Made by a program: the position numbers and the translations under genes | Shown here: positions 6,932-15,724 of the stretch, piece after piece | Numbering within the stretch: the first letter of the stretch is position 1 | Layout of the letters: each line of letters begins with the position of its first letter | Notes under the pieces: model-generated | What the model was told of the DNA's origin: nothing | The model's input: the letters and a program-made list of their open reading frames with translations, nothing else | Databases searched by the model: none | NCBI RefSeq assembly: GCF_947487915.1 | Contig: NZ_CANKYH010000006.1 | Coordinates: 62,001 to 126,000, forward strand | Length of the DNA: 64,000 bases | From: an uncultured Serinicoccus sp. | GTDB lineage: Bacteria > Actinomycetota > Actinomycetes > Actinomycetales > Dermatophilaceae | Reading direction: 5' to 3'

Positions 6932-8038
6932 GCTCGCCCCGGGCGAGGTGTCGATGACGAGATCGGCGCGACCGCGGGTGCCGTCGGCGGCGAAGAGCCG
7001 CACCTCCTGCGCGGCCCAGCGCTCCCAGTGCGGCCGGTAGGCCTCCCCGTCCCGGGCGACCCCGCGACGCATCCGCAGAGCCGGCTCGGCGTCCACCCAC
7101 ACCCGGACGGCGGCGTGCTCCCCCGCCGGTCCGACGCTGCTGCCGCACCCCTCGACGACGAGCACCCCGCCGGGCGGCTCGGGCACCTCGACGGGGTCGT
7201 TCGCCCAGTCGCCCGCGTGCCAGTCCCAGCGCCGGTATGCCGCCCGCTCACCTCGCGCGAGCGGCTCCAGCACCTGCTCGGCCAGGAGGGCGGGGCTCGC
7301 CGCGAGGCCGTCCCACCCGGGGTAGAGGTCGTCCATGTGCAGGAGGGGGGCACCCAGGTCGCGGGCCAGCGCCCGTGCGAGCACCGTCTTGCCCGATCCG
7401 CTCGGCCCGTCCACCGCCACCACGGTGACCCCCGGGGGCGTCCCGTCCAGCCCCCCGTCGGGTTCGCTCCCCGCGGGCGCGGGCCGCGACGGTGCACGGC
7501 GCACCCGTGCCTCGCGCGCCTGCTCGACCAGCGAGCGCATCCGGCCGACCACGGCCTCGTCGACCGGTCCGACGCCGAGGGCGACCTCGGGCAACCCCGG
7601 GCCTCCCGCGGCCCGCCAGGCCGTGTCGACCAGGCTGAGGCACGGCAGCGTGGCCAGCTCCTCGAGGGGCACCCACCGCACGTCGTCGCTGCTGCCCTCG
7701 CTCTCCACCGCGAGCTGCCCGCTCTCGACCCGCGCGGTGAAGACGATGCGCACCGCCTGCCAGACCCGCCGGCCGGTCGGGTCGCGGTCGTCCACCCCGC
7801 TCCAGGCGTCGGTGGTGAGCACCCCGGTGAGGCGGACGGCATACCCGCTCTCCTCACGCACCTCGCGCACCGCCGCCTGCTCGGGCGTCTCCCCCGGCTC
7901 GATCCCCCCGCCCACCAGCGTCCAGCCCGGTCGCGCGACCCGGCCGTCCGGCAGCGTCATGCCCCGCCACCGGCTCAGCAGCACCGCGCCGTCCCGCTCG
8001 ATCCAGGCGTAGCACCCCACCCGCGTCCGCACGTCCAC
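6929..8038 (-). CDS. Fusion of a Nudix hydrolase and a uridine-kinase-like P-loop domain
   Basis: A 369-aa two-domain protein. Residues 1-150 are a Nudix hydrolase: the box runs from Gly44 (GGIEPGE, then REVREESGY at 58-66) and fits GX5EX7REUXEEXGU completely. A linker rich in Pro and Arg follows. Residues 204-369 are a small-molecule kinase-like domain with P-loop GPSGSGKT (211-218), LLHMDDLYPGWDGL as the acidic substrate loop, and WERWAAQE near the end. The start is GTG, with TAGGGT ending six bases upstream (leaderless). The Nudix half probably cleaves a nucleoside-diphosphate-linked compound and the kinase half phosphorylates a nucleoside or similar alcohol. The real substrates are unknown. 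Confidence 0.85.
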   Translation of the reverse strand: MDVRTRVGCYAWIERDGAVLLSRWRGMTLPDGRVARPGWTLVGGGIEPGETPEQAAVREVREESGYAVRLTGVLTTDAWSGVDDRDPTGRRVWQAVRIVFTARVESGQLAVESEGSSDDVRWVPLEELATLPCLSLVDTAWRAAGGPGLPEVALGVGPVDEAVVGRMRSLVEQAREARVRRAPSRPAPAGSEPDGGLDGTPPGVTVVAVDGPSGSGKTVLARALARDLGAPLLHMDDLYPGWDGLAASPALLAEQVLEPLARGERAAYRRWDWHAGDWANDPVEVPEPPGGVLVVEGCGSSVGPAGEHAAVRVWVDAEPALRMRRGVARDGEAYRPHWERWAAQEVRLFAADGTRGRADLVIDTSPGAS

Positions 8039-8137
8039 CGCGCCACCCTACGGCCCGACGCCCGGCCCCGCCGCGTCGTCCCGGCTGCGCCCCCGCCCGC
8101 CGACCCCTCGCCCCGACCCATGCGTCACGATGGACCC

Positions 8138-9199
8138 GTGCGTGCCCTCATCAAGCCCACCGCCGGGCCAGGCCTGGAGCTGACCGACGTCCCCGAGCCC
8201 ACGCCGGGCCCGGGCGAGGTCAAGATCCGGGTGCTGCGGGCCGGGCTGTGCGGCACCGACCTGCACATCGAGGCCTGGGACGACTGGGCCGCCTCCATGC
8301 TCGAACCACCGCTCGTGGTGGGGCACGAGTTCTACGGCGAGATCGTCGAGCTGGGTCCGGGGGTGCCGACCGAGGCCCCGGACGGTCTAGCGGTGGGCCA
8401 GCGCTGCTCGGTCGAGGGCCACGTCGTCTGCGGCACCTGCCGCAACTGCCGCGCGGGGCGCCGACACATGTGCGTGCGCACCTCGAACCTCGGCGTGAAC
8501 CGCGACGGGTGCTTCGCCGACCACGTCGTGGTGCCGCACACCAACGTCTGGGTGCAGCCCGAGGTCATCGACCCCGACCTCGGCGCCGTCTTCGACCCGC
8601 TCGGCAACGCCGTGCACACGGCGCTGTCGTTCCCGCTGGAGGGCGAGGACGTGCTCATCACCGGCGCGGGACCGATCGGGGTGATGGCGACCGCGATCGC
8701 CCGGCACGCCGGCGCCCGCTACGTCGTGGCGACCGACCTCTCCGACTCCCGGCTCGAGCTGGCGCTCGCCGCCGGCGCCGACCTCGGGATCAACGTCGGT
8801 CGGGAGCGGATCGCGAGCGCCCAGGACCGCCTGGGCATGTCCGAGGGCTTCGACCTGGTGCTCGAGATGTCCGGCAACCCCGCCGCGATGGCCGAGCTCA
8901 TCGACAACTGCACCCACGGCGCCCGGGTGGCGATGCTGGGGCTGCCCGCCGAGCCGTTCGCGATCGACTGGGGCAAGGTGATCACCCACATGATCACCCT
9001 CAAGGGGATCTACGGGCGCGAGATGTACGAGACGTGGTACAAGATGACCGCCATGCTGCAGACCTCCGAGCTGCTGCGGGACCGGATCCGGTCGGTCATC
9101 ACCCACCGCTTCCCCGCCGAGCAGTGGCAGGACGCCTTCGCGGCGGCCCGCTCCGGCGAGGGTGGCAAGGTCGTCATGGACTGGAGCGACGGACACTAG
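8138..9199 (+). CDS. tdh: L-threonine 3-dehydrogenase
   Basis: A 353-aa zinc-dependent medium-chain dehydrogenase that oxidises threonine to 2-amino-3-ketobutyrate with NAD+. Catalytic zinc ligands are Cys38 (LCGTD) and His63-Glu64 (GHEFYGEI). The structural zinc Cys set is at 98, 101, 104 and 112 ([15 protein letters not shown]). The Rossmann motif GAGPIGVMA lies in the middle. I chose GTG 8138 ([10 protein letters not shown]) because relatives begin this way and a CACGAT box ends six bases upstream; an in-frame ATG at 8120 is possible. The next gene, kbl, follows after seven bases and completes the pathway. Confidence 0.95.
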   Translation: MRALIKPTAGPGLELTDVPEPTPGPGEVKIRVLRAGLCGTDLHIEAWDDWAASMLEPPLVVGHEFYGEIVELGPGVPTEAPDGLAVGQRCSVEGHVVCGTCRNCRAGRRHMCVRTSNLGVNRDGCFADHVVVPHTNVWVQPEVIDPDLGAVFDPLGNAVHTALSFPLEGEDVLITGAGPIGVMATAIARHAGARYVVATDLSDSRLELALAAGADLGINVGRERIASAQDRLGMSEGFDLVLEMSGNPAAMAELIDNCTHGARVAMLGLPAEPFAIDWGKVITHMITLKGIYGREMYETWYKMTAMLQTSELLRDRIRSVITHRFPAEQWQDAFAAARSGEGGKVVMDWSDGH

Positions 9200-9206
9200 G
9201 AGACAC

Positions 9207-10400
9207 ATGTACGCAGACGTCAAGGACCAGCTGGCGCAGGAGCTGGCGCAGATCGAGGCCGACGGGCTGACCAAGACCGAGCGGCAGATCACCACGCCCC
9301 AGAGCGCGCACATCGCGACGACGGCGGGCGAGGCGCTGAACTTCTGCGCCAACAACTACCTGGGTCTGGCCGACCACCCGGAGGTGGTCGGTGCCGCCCG
9401 GCAGGCACTGGACGAGTGGGGCTTCGGTATGGCCTCGGTCCGGTTCATCTGCGGCACCCAGACCCAGCACCGGGACCTGGAACGGGCGATCGCCGACTTC
9501 ACCGGGATGGAGGACTCGATCCTCTTCCCGTCCTGCTTCGACGCCAACGGCGGCATCTTCGAGGTCATCTGCGGGCCGGAGGACGCGATCATCTCCGACC
9601 AGCTCAACCACGCCTCGATCATCGACGGGGTGCGGCTGTCCAAGGCCCAGCGCTTCCGCTACGCCAACCGGGACATGGAGGACCTGCGCACCCAGCTGGA
9701 GGCGGCACGGGAGGCGGGCGCGCGGCGGGTGCTCGTCGTCACCGACGGCGCCTTCTCGATGGACGGCTACCTCGCGCCGCTGGAGCAGATCTGCGACCTG
9801 GCCGAGGAGTTCGGCGCCATGGTCATGGTCGACGACAGCCACGCGACCGGCTTCGTCGGCGCGAGCGGGCGCGGCTCGCACGAGGCGTGCGGAGTCGTCG
9901 ACCGGATCGACATCATGACGGGCACCCTCGGCAAGGCGCTCGGGGGCGGCAGCGGCGGGTACGTCGCGGCCCACACCGAGATCGTGGAGCTGCTCAAGCA
10001 GCGGGCGCGGCCCTACCTCTTCTCCAACGCCGTCGCGCCGTCCGTGGTCGCGGGGTCGCTCAAGGCGCTGGAGATCGCCCGCGACAGCGACGAGCCGCGG
10101 GCCCAGCTGCGGCGCAACGCCGAGCGCTTCCGCTCCCTCATGGAGGAGGCCGGCTTCGAGCTGCTACCGGGCGAGCACCCGATCGTGCCGGTGATGTTCG
10201 CCGGCGAGGACGGCGCCCGCCGGGCCAGCCAGGTCGCCGACGCGATGCTGGAGCGGGGCGTCTACGTCATCGCCTTCTCCTACCCCGTCGTCCCCAAGGG
10301 CCAGGCCCGCATCCGGGTCCAGCTCTCCGCCTCGCACAGCGAGGAGGACGTCCGGGCCTGCGTGGACGCCTTCGTCGCGGCGCGGGACGAGGTGGGCTGA
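9207..10400 (+). CDS. kbl: Glycine C-acetyltransferase (2-amino-3-ketobutyrate CoA ligase)
   Basis: A 397-aa PLP enzyme of the alpha-oxoamine synthase family. It cleaves 2-amino-3-ketobutyrate with CoA to glycine and acetyl-CoA. The PLP lysine is in [16 protein letters not shown], and DDSHATGF holds the aspartate that contacts the pyridine nitrogen. [15 protein letters not shown] at the N-terminus is the family opening. The length matches E. coli Kbl (398 aa). AGGAGA precedes the ATG, and tdh lies seven bases upstream in the same operon. Confidence 0.97.
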   Translation: MYADVKDQLAQELAQIEADGLTKTERQITTPQSAHIATTAGEALNFCANNYLGLADHPEVVGAARQALDEWGFGMASVRFICGTQTQHRDLERAIADFTGMEDSILFPSCFDANGGIFEVICGPEDAIISDQLNHASIIDGVRLSKAQRFRYANRDMEDLRTQLEAAREAGARRVLVVTDGAFSMDGYLAPLEQICDLAEEFGAMVMVDDSHATGFVGASGRGSHEACGVVDRIDIMTGTLGKALGGGSGGYVAAHTEIVELLKQRARPYLFSNAVAPSVVAGSLKALEIARDSDEPRAQLRRNAERFRSLMEEAGFELLPGEHPIVPVMFAGEDGARRASQVADAMLERGVYVIAFSYPVVPKGQARIRVQLSASHSEEDVRACVDAFVAARDEVG

Positions 10401-10423
10401 TCGCGCGCGGACAGGGTGATCGG

Positions 10424-11005
10424 ATGAGACGCGGGACCGGCAGGGCCGGACAGGACGAGCAGCAGGCCCTGGCCCTGCTGCGCAGGAGCACCGAGCCCCT
10501 CGCGATGTGGGGCACGCTGGCGTCCATGTTCATGGGGCTCACCCTCGTCATGCTGCTGTTCCAGCGGTTCCTCAGCGGCGAGAGATGGGGCCCGGCCCTG
10601 TTCTTCTCCCTCGTGTATGCCGCGTGCTTCGTCCTCCTCTGGGGCTGGGGCGAGAGCCGCCGCCGTCGGCGTCGCCAGCACGTCGCCGGCACCACGAGCC
10701 TCGAGCGGGGCGTCGTCACGGCCAAGGAGGGACGGCGGCTGACCGTCCGCGGCGACGACCACGAGGTCACGTGGCGGACCGAGGCGGCCCTCGGCCTCAG
10801 CGAGGGCGACCCGGTCTGGGCGGCGCCCCGCATCGCGCCCGACGAGCACATCGTCCTCGTCCGCGCGACGCCGACCCACGGCCTGCTCCAGGACGTCCTC
10901 GGCCCGCGCACCGAGGCGGTCGCGGTCGACACCGCGTCGCCGCACGAGGCGGCGGACCACCCGCCTCCGCCGGCCGACGGCCCCGAGCGAGGGCATACCT
11001 CGTGA
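10424..11005 (+). CDS. Small two-helix membrane protein with C-terminal soluble domain, unknown
   Basis: A 193-aa protein. Two hydrophobic helices lie at about residues 27-45 and 57-75, followed by an Arg-rich stretch (ESRRRRRRQH) and a small beta-rich domain (LERGVVTAKEGRRLTVRGDDHEVTW), then an acidic, Pro-rich tail. No family recognised. It starts 23 bases after kbl, and its stop overlaps the GTG of the next gene. That gene has the same build, so the two probably arose by duplication and act together. Confidence 0.7.
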   Translation: MRRGTGRAGQDEQQALALLRRSTEPLAMWGTLASMFMGLTLVMLLFQRFLSGERWGPALFFSLVYAACFVLLWGWGESRRRRRRQHVAGTTSLERGVVTAKEGRRLTVRGDDHEVTWRTEAALGLSEGDPVWAAPRIAPDEHIVLVRATPTHGLLQDVLGPRTEAVAVDTASPHEAADHPPPPADGPERGHTS

Positions 11006-11478
11006 GCGAGGAGCGGGCCAGGGACGCGCTGCGGGCCGAGGCGCGACGCCTGCGCGTGCTGCACGCCGCGATCTTCGCGATGCTCTACCTCGGCTACGTC
11101 GGCGTCCAGGTCTGGCTGCTCGACCGCTCGGTGACCGAGGCCCTGACCTTCGGGGCCGTCGTGGTGCTCGGCATCGGGCTGGTGCAGTACCTCGTGCTCG
11201 GCGCCGCCTGGGTCCGGCACCCCGACGGCCCGGTCGAGCGGGCACAGGTCCTCGACGTGGCCCAGGACGCGCGCGGGGGGCCAGCCGTCGTCCTCGGCGG
11301 CGGCGACGGTGGCGTCACGGTGCGCGTGGTCCTGCCCAGGACGACGACGGGCCTCGCGGTCGGCGACACGGTGCTGGTCTCACCCGGCCTGGGTTACGGC
11401 TCCGCGATGGGTCTGGTCGTCCCGGAGCACGTCGACGGCGTCCGCCCCGTCCTCACGGTCCGGGGTGGCGCGGTCTGA
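11002..11478 (+). CDS. Small two-helix membrane protein, likely paralogue of its neighbour
   Basis: A 158-aa protein with two hydrophobic helices (LHAAIFAMLYLGYVGVQVWLL and AVVVLGIGLVQYLVLG), then a small domain opening VERAQVLDVAQDARGGPAVVL and containing GLAVGDTVLVSPGLGYG. The order of parts is that of the previous protein (LERGVVTAKEG..., LSEGDPVWAAP...). GTG start overlaps the previous stop (GTGA). Function not recognised. It is followed by the copper ATPase gene and its operator. Confidence 0.7.
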   Translation: MSEERARDALRAEARRLRVLHAAIFAMLYLGYVGVQVWLLDRSVTEALTFGAVVVLGIGLVQYLVLGAAWVRHPDGPVERAQVLDVAQDARGGPAVVLGGGDGGVTVRVVLPRTTTGLAVGDTVLVSPGLGYGSAMGLVVPEHVDGVRPVLTVRGGAV

Positions 11479-11481
11479 GCA

Positions 11482-11500
11482 CATACCCCTCAGGGGTATG
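11482..11500 (+). promoter_or_regulatory. CsoR-like copper operator
   Basis: A perfect odd palindrome, CATACCCCT C AGGGGTATG, ends 10 bases before the ATG of the copper ATPase gene. The core TACCC-N5-GGGTA fits operators described for CsoR copper sensors of actinobacteria. Its right half overlaps one copy of the octamer GGTATGCC that is scattered through this window. No csoR gene is present in the window. Confidence 0.6.
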
Positions 11501-11510
11501 CCCTGGGGGC

Positions 11511-13592
11511 ATGCAGCACGACAGCACGCACGACACCTCACCGAGCGGAGACACCCCGGCTGCCGGCGAGCGGCCCGAGGGTGGCGACCAGGGCCACGCG
11601 GGTGGCCACGGCGGCCACGTCGCGCAGTTCCGACGACTCTTCTGGGTCATGCTGGCCCTCGCGGTACCCACCGTGCTGGCCAGCCAGATGTTCGCGCACC
11701 TGCTGGGCTACGAGCTGCCGGACCTGCCCGGCCTGGCCTGGGTCTCCCCCGTCCTCGGGACGGTGATGTATGCCTGGGGCGGGCGCCCCTTCCTCACCGG
11801 CGCGGTCTCGGAGGTCCGTGGTCGCAGCCCGGGGATGATGCTGCTCATCGGCATGGCCATCACGGTCGCCTTCCTCGCGTCGTGGGGGTCCACCCTCGGG
11901 GTGCTCGACGAGCGCCTCGACTTCTGGTGGGAGCTGGCGCTGCTCGTCGTCATCATGCTGCTGGGCCACTGGATCGAGATGCGGTCGCTGGCGGCGACGA
12001 GCTCGGCGCTGGACTCGTTGGCGGCGCTGCTGCCGGACGAGGCGGAGCGGGTGGAGGGCGACTCCACGGTCACCGTCGCGCCCGCCGACCTGGAGGTCGG
12101 GGACGTGGTGGTGGTCCGGCCGGGGGCCTCGGTGCCGGCGGACGGGCGGATCGTCGACGGCTCGGCCAGCATGGACGAGTCGATGGTGACCGGCGAGTCC
12201 ACGCCGGTGCGGCGCGAGCAGGGCGACGACGTCGTGGCAGGCACCGTGGCGACCGACTCGGGTCTGCGGGTCGAGGTCACCGCGACCGGTGACGAGACCA
12301 CGCTGGCCGGCATCCAGAAGCTGGTCTCCCAGGCGCAGTCCTCCTCCACCCGCACCCAGCGGCTCGCCGACCGGGCGGCAGGGTGGCTGTTCTGGTTCGC
12401 CCTGGGTGCCGCGGTGGTCACGGCGGTGGTGTGGTCCTCCCTCGGTATGCCGGACGCCGCGGTGGTGCGCGCGATCACGGTCCTCGTCATCGCCTGCCCG
12501 CACGCGCTGGGTCTGGCGATCCCGCTCGTCGTCTCGATCGCGACCGAGCGCGCCGCGCGGGGCGGTGTCCTCGTCACCGATCGCCTGGCGCTGGAGACGA
12601 TGCGCTCGGTCGACACGGTGCTCTTCGACAAGACGGGGACCCTCACCCTGGGCGAGCCGACCGTGACGGCCGTCGAGCCGGCCGACGGGCGCACCGAGCA
12701 GGACGTCCTGCGCCTGGCCGCCGCGGCCGAGGCGGACAGCGAGCACCCGCTCGCCCGCGCGATCGTGGACGCGGCCGCCGAGCGCGGGCTCGACGTCCCC
12801 CGGTCGGGCGACTTCGCCTCCTCCCCCGCGGTCGGTGTCCGTGCCGTCGTCGACGGGGTGACGGTGCAGGTGGGTGGCCCCTCGCTGCTGGAGCAGGAGG
12901 GGCTGCCCGAGCTGGACGTGGCACAGCGGTGGCGCGCGGACGGGGCGATCATCCTCCACGTCGTCGCGGACGGGGAGGTGGTCGGCGCCCTGCGCCTGGC
13001 CGACGGCGTCCGGCCCGAGTCCCGCGAGGCGATCGACGCGCTGCACACGGCGGGGGTCGACGTGGTGATGATCACCGGCGACGCGCAGGCGGTCGCCGAC
13101 GCCGTGGCGCACGAGCTGGGCGTCGACCGCGTCTTCGCCGGTGTCCGCCCCGAGGACAAGTCGTCCACCGTCGCCGAGCTGCAGGCCGAGGGCCGCACGG
13201 TCGCCATGGTCGGCGACGGCGTCAACGACGCACCGGCTCTCGCCCAGGCCGACGTCGGCCTCGCGATCGGGGCCGGCACCGATGTGGCGATCGGCTCCGC
13301 CGGGGTCGTGCTCGCCGGCTCCGACCCCCGCTCCGTGCTGGCGGTGATGGACCTGTCCAGGGCGAGCTACCGCACCATGACCCAGAACCTCTGGTGGGCC
13401 GCGGGCTACAACCTCCTCGCGGTCCCGCTCGCAGCAGGGGTGCTCGCGCCCGTCGGGTTCGTGCTGCCGATGAGCGTGGGAGCCCTGCTCATGTCGGCCT
13501 CGACCGTGGTCGTCGCCCTCAACGCCCAGCTGCTGCGGCGTCTCGACCTCTCCCCGGAGGCCAGCACCCGTCGCGTGGGCGGCGCCGGCTGA
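11511..13592 (+). CDS. copB: Copper-exporting P-type ATPase, CopB type (CPH motif)
   Basis: A 693-aa heavy-metal pump. The N-terminus is His-rich (GHAGGHGGH near residue 30) and has no CxxC domain. The membrane metal motif is CPH (IACPHALGLAIPLVV), with NLWWAAGYN and MSASTVVVALNA in the last helices, the P1B-3 signature. The phosphorylation site is DKTGTLT, the actuator TGES, the nucleotide site SEHPLA and the hinge GDGVNDAPAL. This type exports copper ions (Cu+ or Cu2+). A CsoR-like palindrome just upstream suggests copper induction. No chaperone gene is adjacent. Confidence 0.93.
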   Translation: MQHDSTHDTSPSGDTPAAGERPEGGDQGHAGGHGGHVAQFRRLFWVMLALAVPTVLASQMFAHLLGYELPDLPGLAWVSPVLGTVMYAWGGRPFLTGAVSEVRGRSPGMMLLIGMAITVAFLASWGSTLGVLDERLDFWWELALLVVIMLLGHWIEMRSLAATSSALDSLAALLPDEAERVEGDSTVTVAPADLEVGDVVVVRPGASVPADGRIVDGSASMDESMVTGESTPVRREQGDDVVAGTVATDSGLRVEVTATGDETTLAGIQKLVSQAQSSSTRTQRLADRAAGWLFWFALGAAVVTAVVWSSLGMPDAAVVRAITVLVIACPHALGLAIPLVVSIATERAARGGVLVTDRLALETMRSVDTVLFDKTGTLTLGEPTVTAVEPADGRTEQDVLRLAAAAEADSEHPLARAIVDAAAERGLDVPRSGDFASSPAVGVRAVVDGVTVQVGGPSLLEQEGLPELDVAQRWRADGAIILHVVADGEVVGALRLADGVRPESREAIDALHTAGVDVVMITGDAQAVADAVAHELGVDRVFAGVRPEDKSSTVAELQAEGRTVAMVGDGVNDAPALAQADVGLAIGAGTDVAIGSAGVVLAGSDPRSVLAVMDLSRASYRTMTQNLWWAAGYNLLAVPLAAGVLAPVGFVLPMSVGALLMSASTVVVALNAQLLRRLDLSPEASTRRVGGAG

Positions 13593-13598
13593 GCCCGC

Positions 13599-13877
13599 TC
13601 AGCCGCGGTAGAAGATGCGGCGCATCCCACCCAGGGCGAGCGCCACGGCGGCGACGCCGCCGAGGGCGGTGGCGAGCCGGTCATACCTCGGGTTGCCGTC
13701 GGCATCCAGGGTGGCGCTCTCGACCTTGCCCTTGACCGTCGCGATCGTGTTGGCCTTGATGGTGTCCGGGCTGATCCGGTAGGTCAGCTCGTCGACGGTG
13801 CGCGCGAGGCGGCTGCGGGTCGCGGCGATGTCGGCCTCGATCTCCGTGACGGAGCGAGCAGGCTGCGTGTTGGCCAT
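13599..13877 (-). CDS. DUF3618 family protein
   Basis: A 92-aa protein. It opens with a polar helix typical of DUF3618 (SVTEIEADIAATRSRLARTVDEL), continues with SPDTIKANTIATVKGKV, and has one C-terminal membrane helix (LATALGGVAAVALALGGMRRI). Such proteins are common in actinobacteria beside phage-holin-like and stress genes; their role is unknown. I start at the ATG at 13877 because the longer frame adds unrelated residues. The gene converges with copB, with six bases between the stops. Confidence 0.85.
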   Translation of the reverse strand: MANTQPARSVTEIEADIAATRSRLARTVDELTYRISPDTIKANTIATVKGKVESATLDADGNPRYDRLATALGGVAAVALALGGMRRIFYRG

Positions 13878-13973
13878 CAGCGGTGGGTCCCTTGGGTCGT
13901 CGGACGGTGGTCGTGCCTCCCGCAGACGATAACGCACCCTGGCGCTGCGGGCGGCGCCGAACGACCTGGCGCC

Positions 13974-14966
13974 TCACAACCACCCGGACCGGCGGAAGGC
14001 GCGGTGCAGCAGGGTGACCACGAGCGCCATCACCCCGAGCGCCAGCGGGTAGCCCAGCGCCCAGTGCAGCTCGGGCATGTGCTCGAAGTTCATCCCGTAG
14101 ATGCCCGCCACCAGGGTCGGGACCGCGATCATCGCGGCCCACGCGGAGATCCGCCGCATGTCGGCGTTCTGCTGCACCCCGATCTGCGACAGGTGCGCCC
14201 CGAGGATGTCGCTGAGCAGGGTGTCGTAGCTCTCCACGTCCTGCAGGACGGCGGACAGGTGGTCGGCCACGTCCCGGAAGTGCAGCCGCAACTCGCGGCT
14301 GCGCACCAGCCCGTCCTTCTGCGTCAGCGCCTCGAGCACCGGGCCGAGCGGGGTCGCCGCGCGCCGGAACTCGAGCACCTCGCGCTTGAGACGGTAGATG
14401 GTGGTGGAGTGGGTCCGGTTGCCGCCGCCGAAGACGTCGCGCTCGATGGTCTCCAGGTCGTCCGCGACGGCGTCGTCGATGGCGCTGTAGGTGTCCACGA
14501 CCGTGTCCAGGACCCCGTGCAGGACGCTGAGGGGACCGTAGGAGAGCAGGGCCTGCTGGCGCTCCTGCTCCATCCGCTGGCGCACCCCGCGCAGCGGGGC
14601 GACCTCGCCGTGGCGCAGGGTCACGGCCACGTGCGGGCTGAGGATGACGCTGACCTCCCCCGTCTCGATGTCGGAGGTGGCGGGGTCGTAGTCCAGGGTC
14701 TTGACGACGGCGTAGATGCCGGTGTCGTAGACCTCGAGCTTGGCCCGCTGGTCGCCGTCGAGGGCGTCCTCGACCGCGAGCGGGTGCAGGTCGAGGGCGC
14801 GCCGGACCACCTCGAACTCCTGCGGCGTGGGGTCCTTGAGCCCGATCCAGAGGAAGTCGTGCTCCGGAGCCCCGTCGGCGCGCAGCCGCTCCAGCTCGTG
14901 CGCGAGCGTGTCGACGTCGCAGGACTCCCGGACGCCGTCTCGGTAGACGGCCTGGTCGACGATCAC
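13974..14966 (-). CDS. corA: CorA-family magnesium/cobalt transporter
   Basis: A 330-aa member of the CorA family of divalent-cation channels. A long cytoplasmic alpha/beta domain is followed by two C-terminal membrane helices. The selectivity motif is YGMN (IYGMNFEHMPE), after the first helix, and the protein ends with a basic tail (HRAFRRSGWL). The GTG at 14966 gives VIVDQAVYRDG. It is divergent from the peroxiredoxin gene across 75 bases. Mg2+ is the default substrate for the family, but Co2+ or Zn2+ transport cannot be excluded. Confidence 0.93.
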   Translation of the reverse strand: MIVDQAVYRDGVRESCDVDTLAHELERLRADGAPEHDFLWIGLKDPTPQEFEVVRRALDLHPLAVEDALDGDQRAKLEVYDTGIYAVVKTLDYDPATSDIETGEVSVILSPHVAVTLRHGEVAPLRGVRQRMEQERQQALLSYGPLSVLHGVLDTVVDTYSAIDDAVADDLETIERDVFGGGNRTHSTTIYRLKREVLEFRRAATPLGPVLEALTQKDGLVRSRELRLHFRDVADHLSAVLQDVESYDTLLSDILGAHLSQIGVQQNADMRRISAWAAMIAVPTLVAGIYGMNFEHMPELHWALGYPLALGVMALVVTLLHRAFRRSGWL

Positions 14967-15041
14967 CTGGTGGCATCCTCCCGGTCGGGGTCGCGGTCTG
15001 AGACGATCATCCAGCACGCCCGCCCCGTCCGAAAGGTCACC

Positions 15042-15527
15042 ATGACGCGCCTCGAGCCCGGTCAGCCCGCCCCCGCCTGGACCCTGCCCACCGCAGACGG
15101 CTCGCAGCTCAGCCTCGGCGACCTGGCCGGGCGCAAGGTCGTCCTCTACGTCTACCCCGCGGCCATGACGCCCGGGTGCACGACGCAGGCCTGCGACTTC
15201 CGCGACAACGAGGCGGTCTTCACCCGCGAGGGGTATGCCGTCGTCGGGGTCTCCCCCGACCCCGTCGAGAAGCTGGCGCGCTTCGCGGAGCAGGAGGCGC
15301 TCGCCTTCCCGCTCGTCTCCGACGAGGACAAGGAGATGCTCACCGCCTACGGCGCCTACGGCGAGAAGAAGAACTACGGGAAGACCGTGGTGGGCGTCAT
15401 CCGCTCGACCTTCGTCCTCGACGAGCAGGGCGTCGTCGAGGTGGCGAAGTACAACGTGCGCGCCAAGGGCCACGTCGCCTCGCTGGCCAAGCAGGTCGGG
15501 GTGCAGCTCCCGGGCGACCCGGCCTGA
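15042..15527 (+). CDS. bcp: Thioredoxin-dependent thiol peroxidase (BCP-type peroxiredoxin)
   Basis: A 161-aa peroxiredoxin that reduces H2O2 and organic peroxides with thioredoxin. The peroxidatic Cys is in MTPGCTTQACDF, and the second Cys five residues later is the usual resolving Cys of alpha-type BCP proteins. LVLYVYPAAMTPGC-type strand and VIRSTFVLDEQG complete the fold. The ATG at 15042 follows AAAGG. Two GGCATACC octamers lie just after the stop (15528-15547). Confidence 0.95.
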   Translation: MTRLEPGQPAPAWTLPTADGSQLSLGDLAGRKVVLYVYPAAMTPGCTTQACDFRDNEAVFTREGYAVVGVSPDPVEKLARFAEQEALAFPLVSDEDKEMLTAYGAYGEKKNYGKTVVGVIRSTFVLDEQGVVEVAKYNVRAKGHVASLAKQVGVQLPGDPA

Positions 15528-15573
15528 GGCATACCCCCCGGCATACCCCTCGGGCCCTTCCCGGTGCCGCCGC

Positions 15574-15658
15574 TGGTGCGCCCGGCGGGACTCGAACCCG
15601 CACACCGTGAGGCACAGGAACCTAAATCCTGCGTGTCTACCAGTTCCACCACGGGCGC
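15574..15658 (-). tRNA. tRNA-Leu (anticodon TAG)
   Basis: The complement folds with acceptor GCGCCCG (15658-15652) and CGGGCGC (15584-15578). It has a long variable arm (TGCCTCACGGTGT region), as in class II tRNAs, an anticodon loop TTTAGGT, discriminator A and an encoded CCA (15576-15574). Confidence 0.96.
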
Positions 15659-15724
15659 CTGCCAGCCAGCCTAGCGAGCGCCCCCGACCCGCCCGTGGGC
15701 CCGTCGCCGGAGTAGGTTGAGGCG

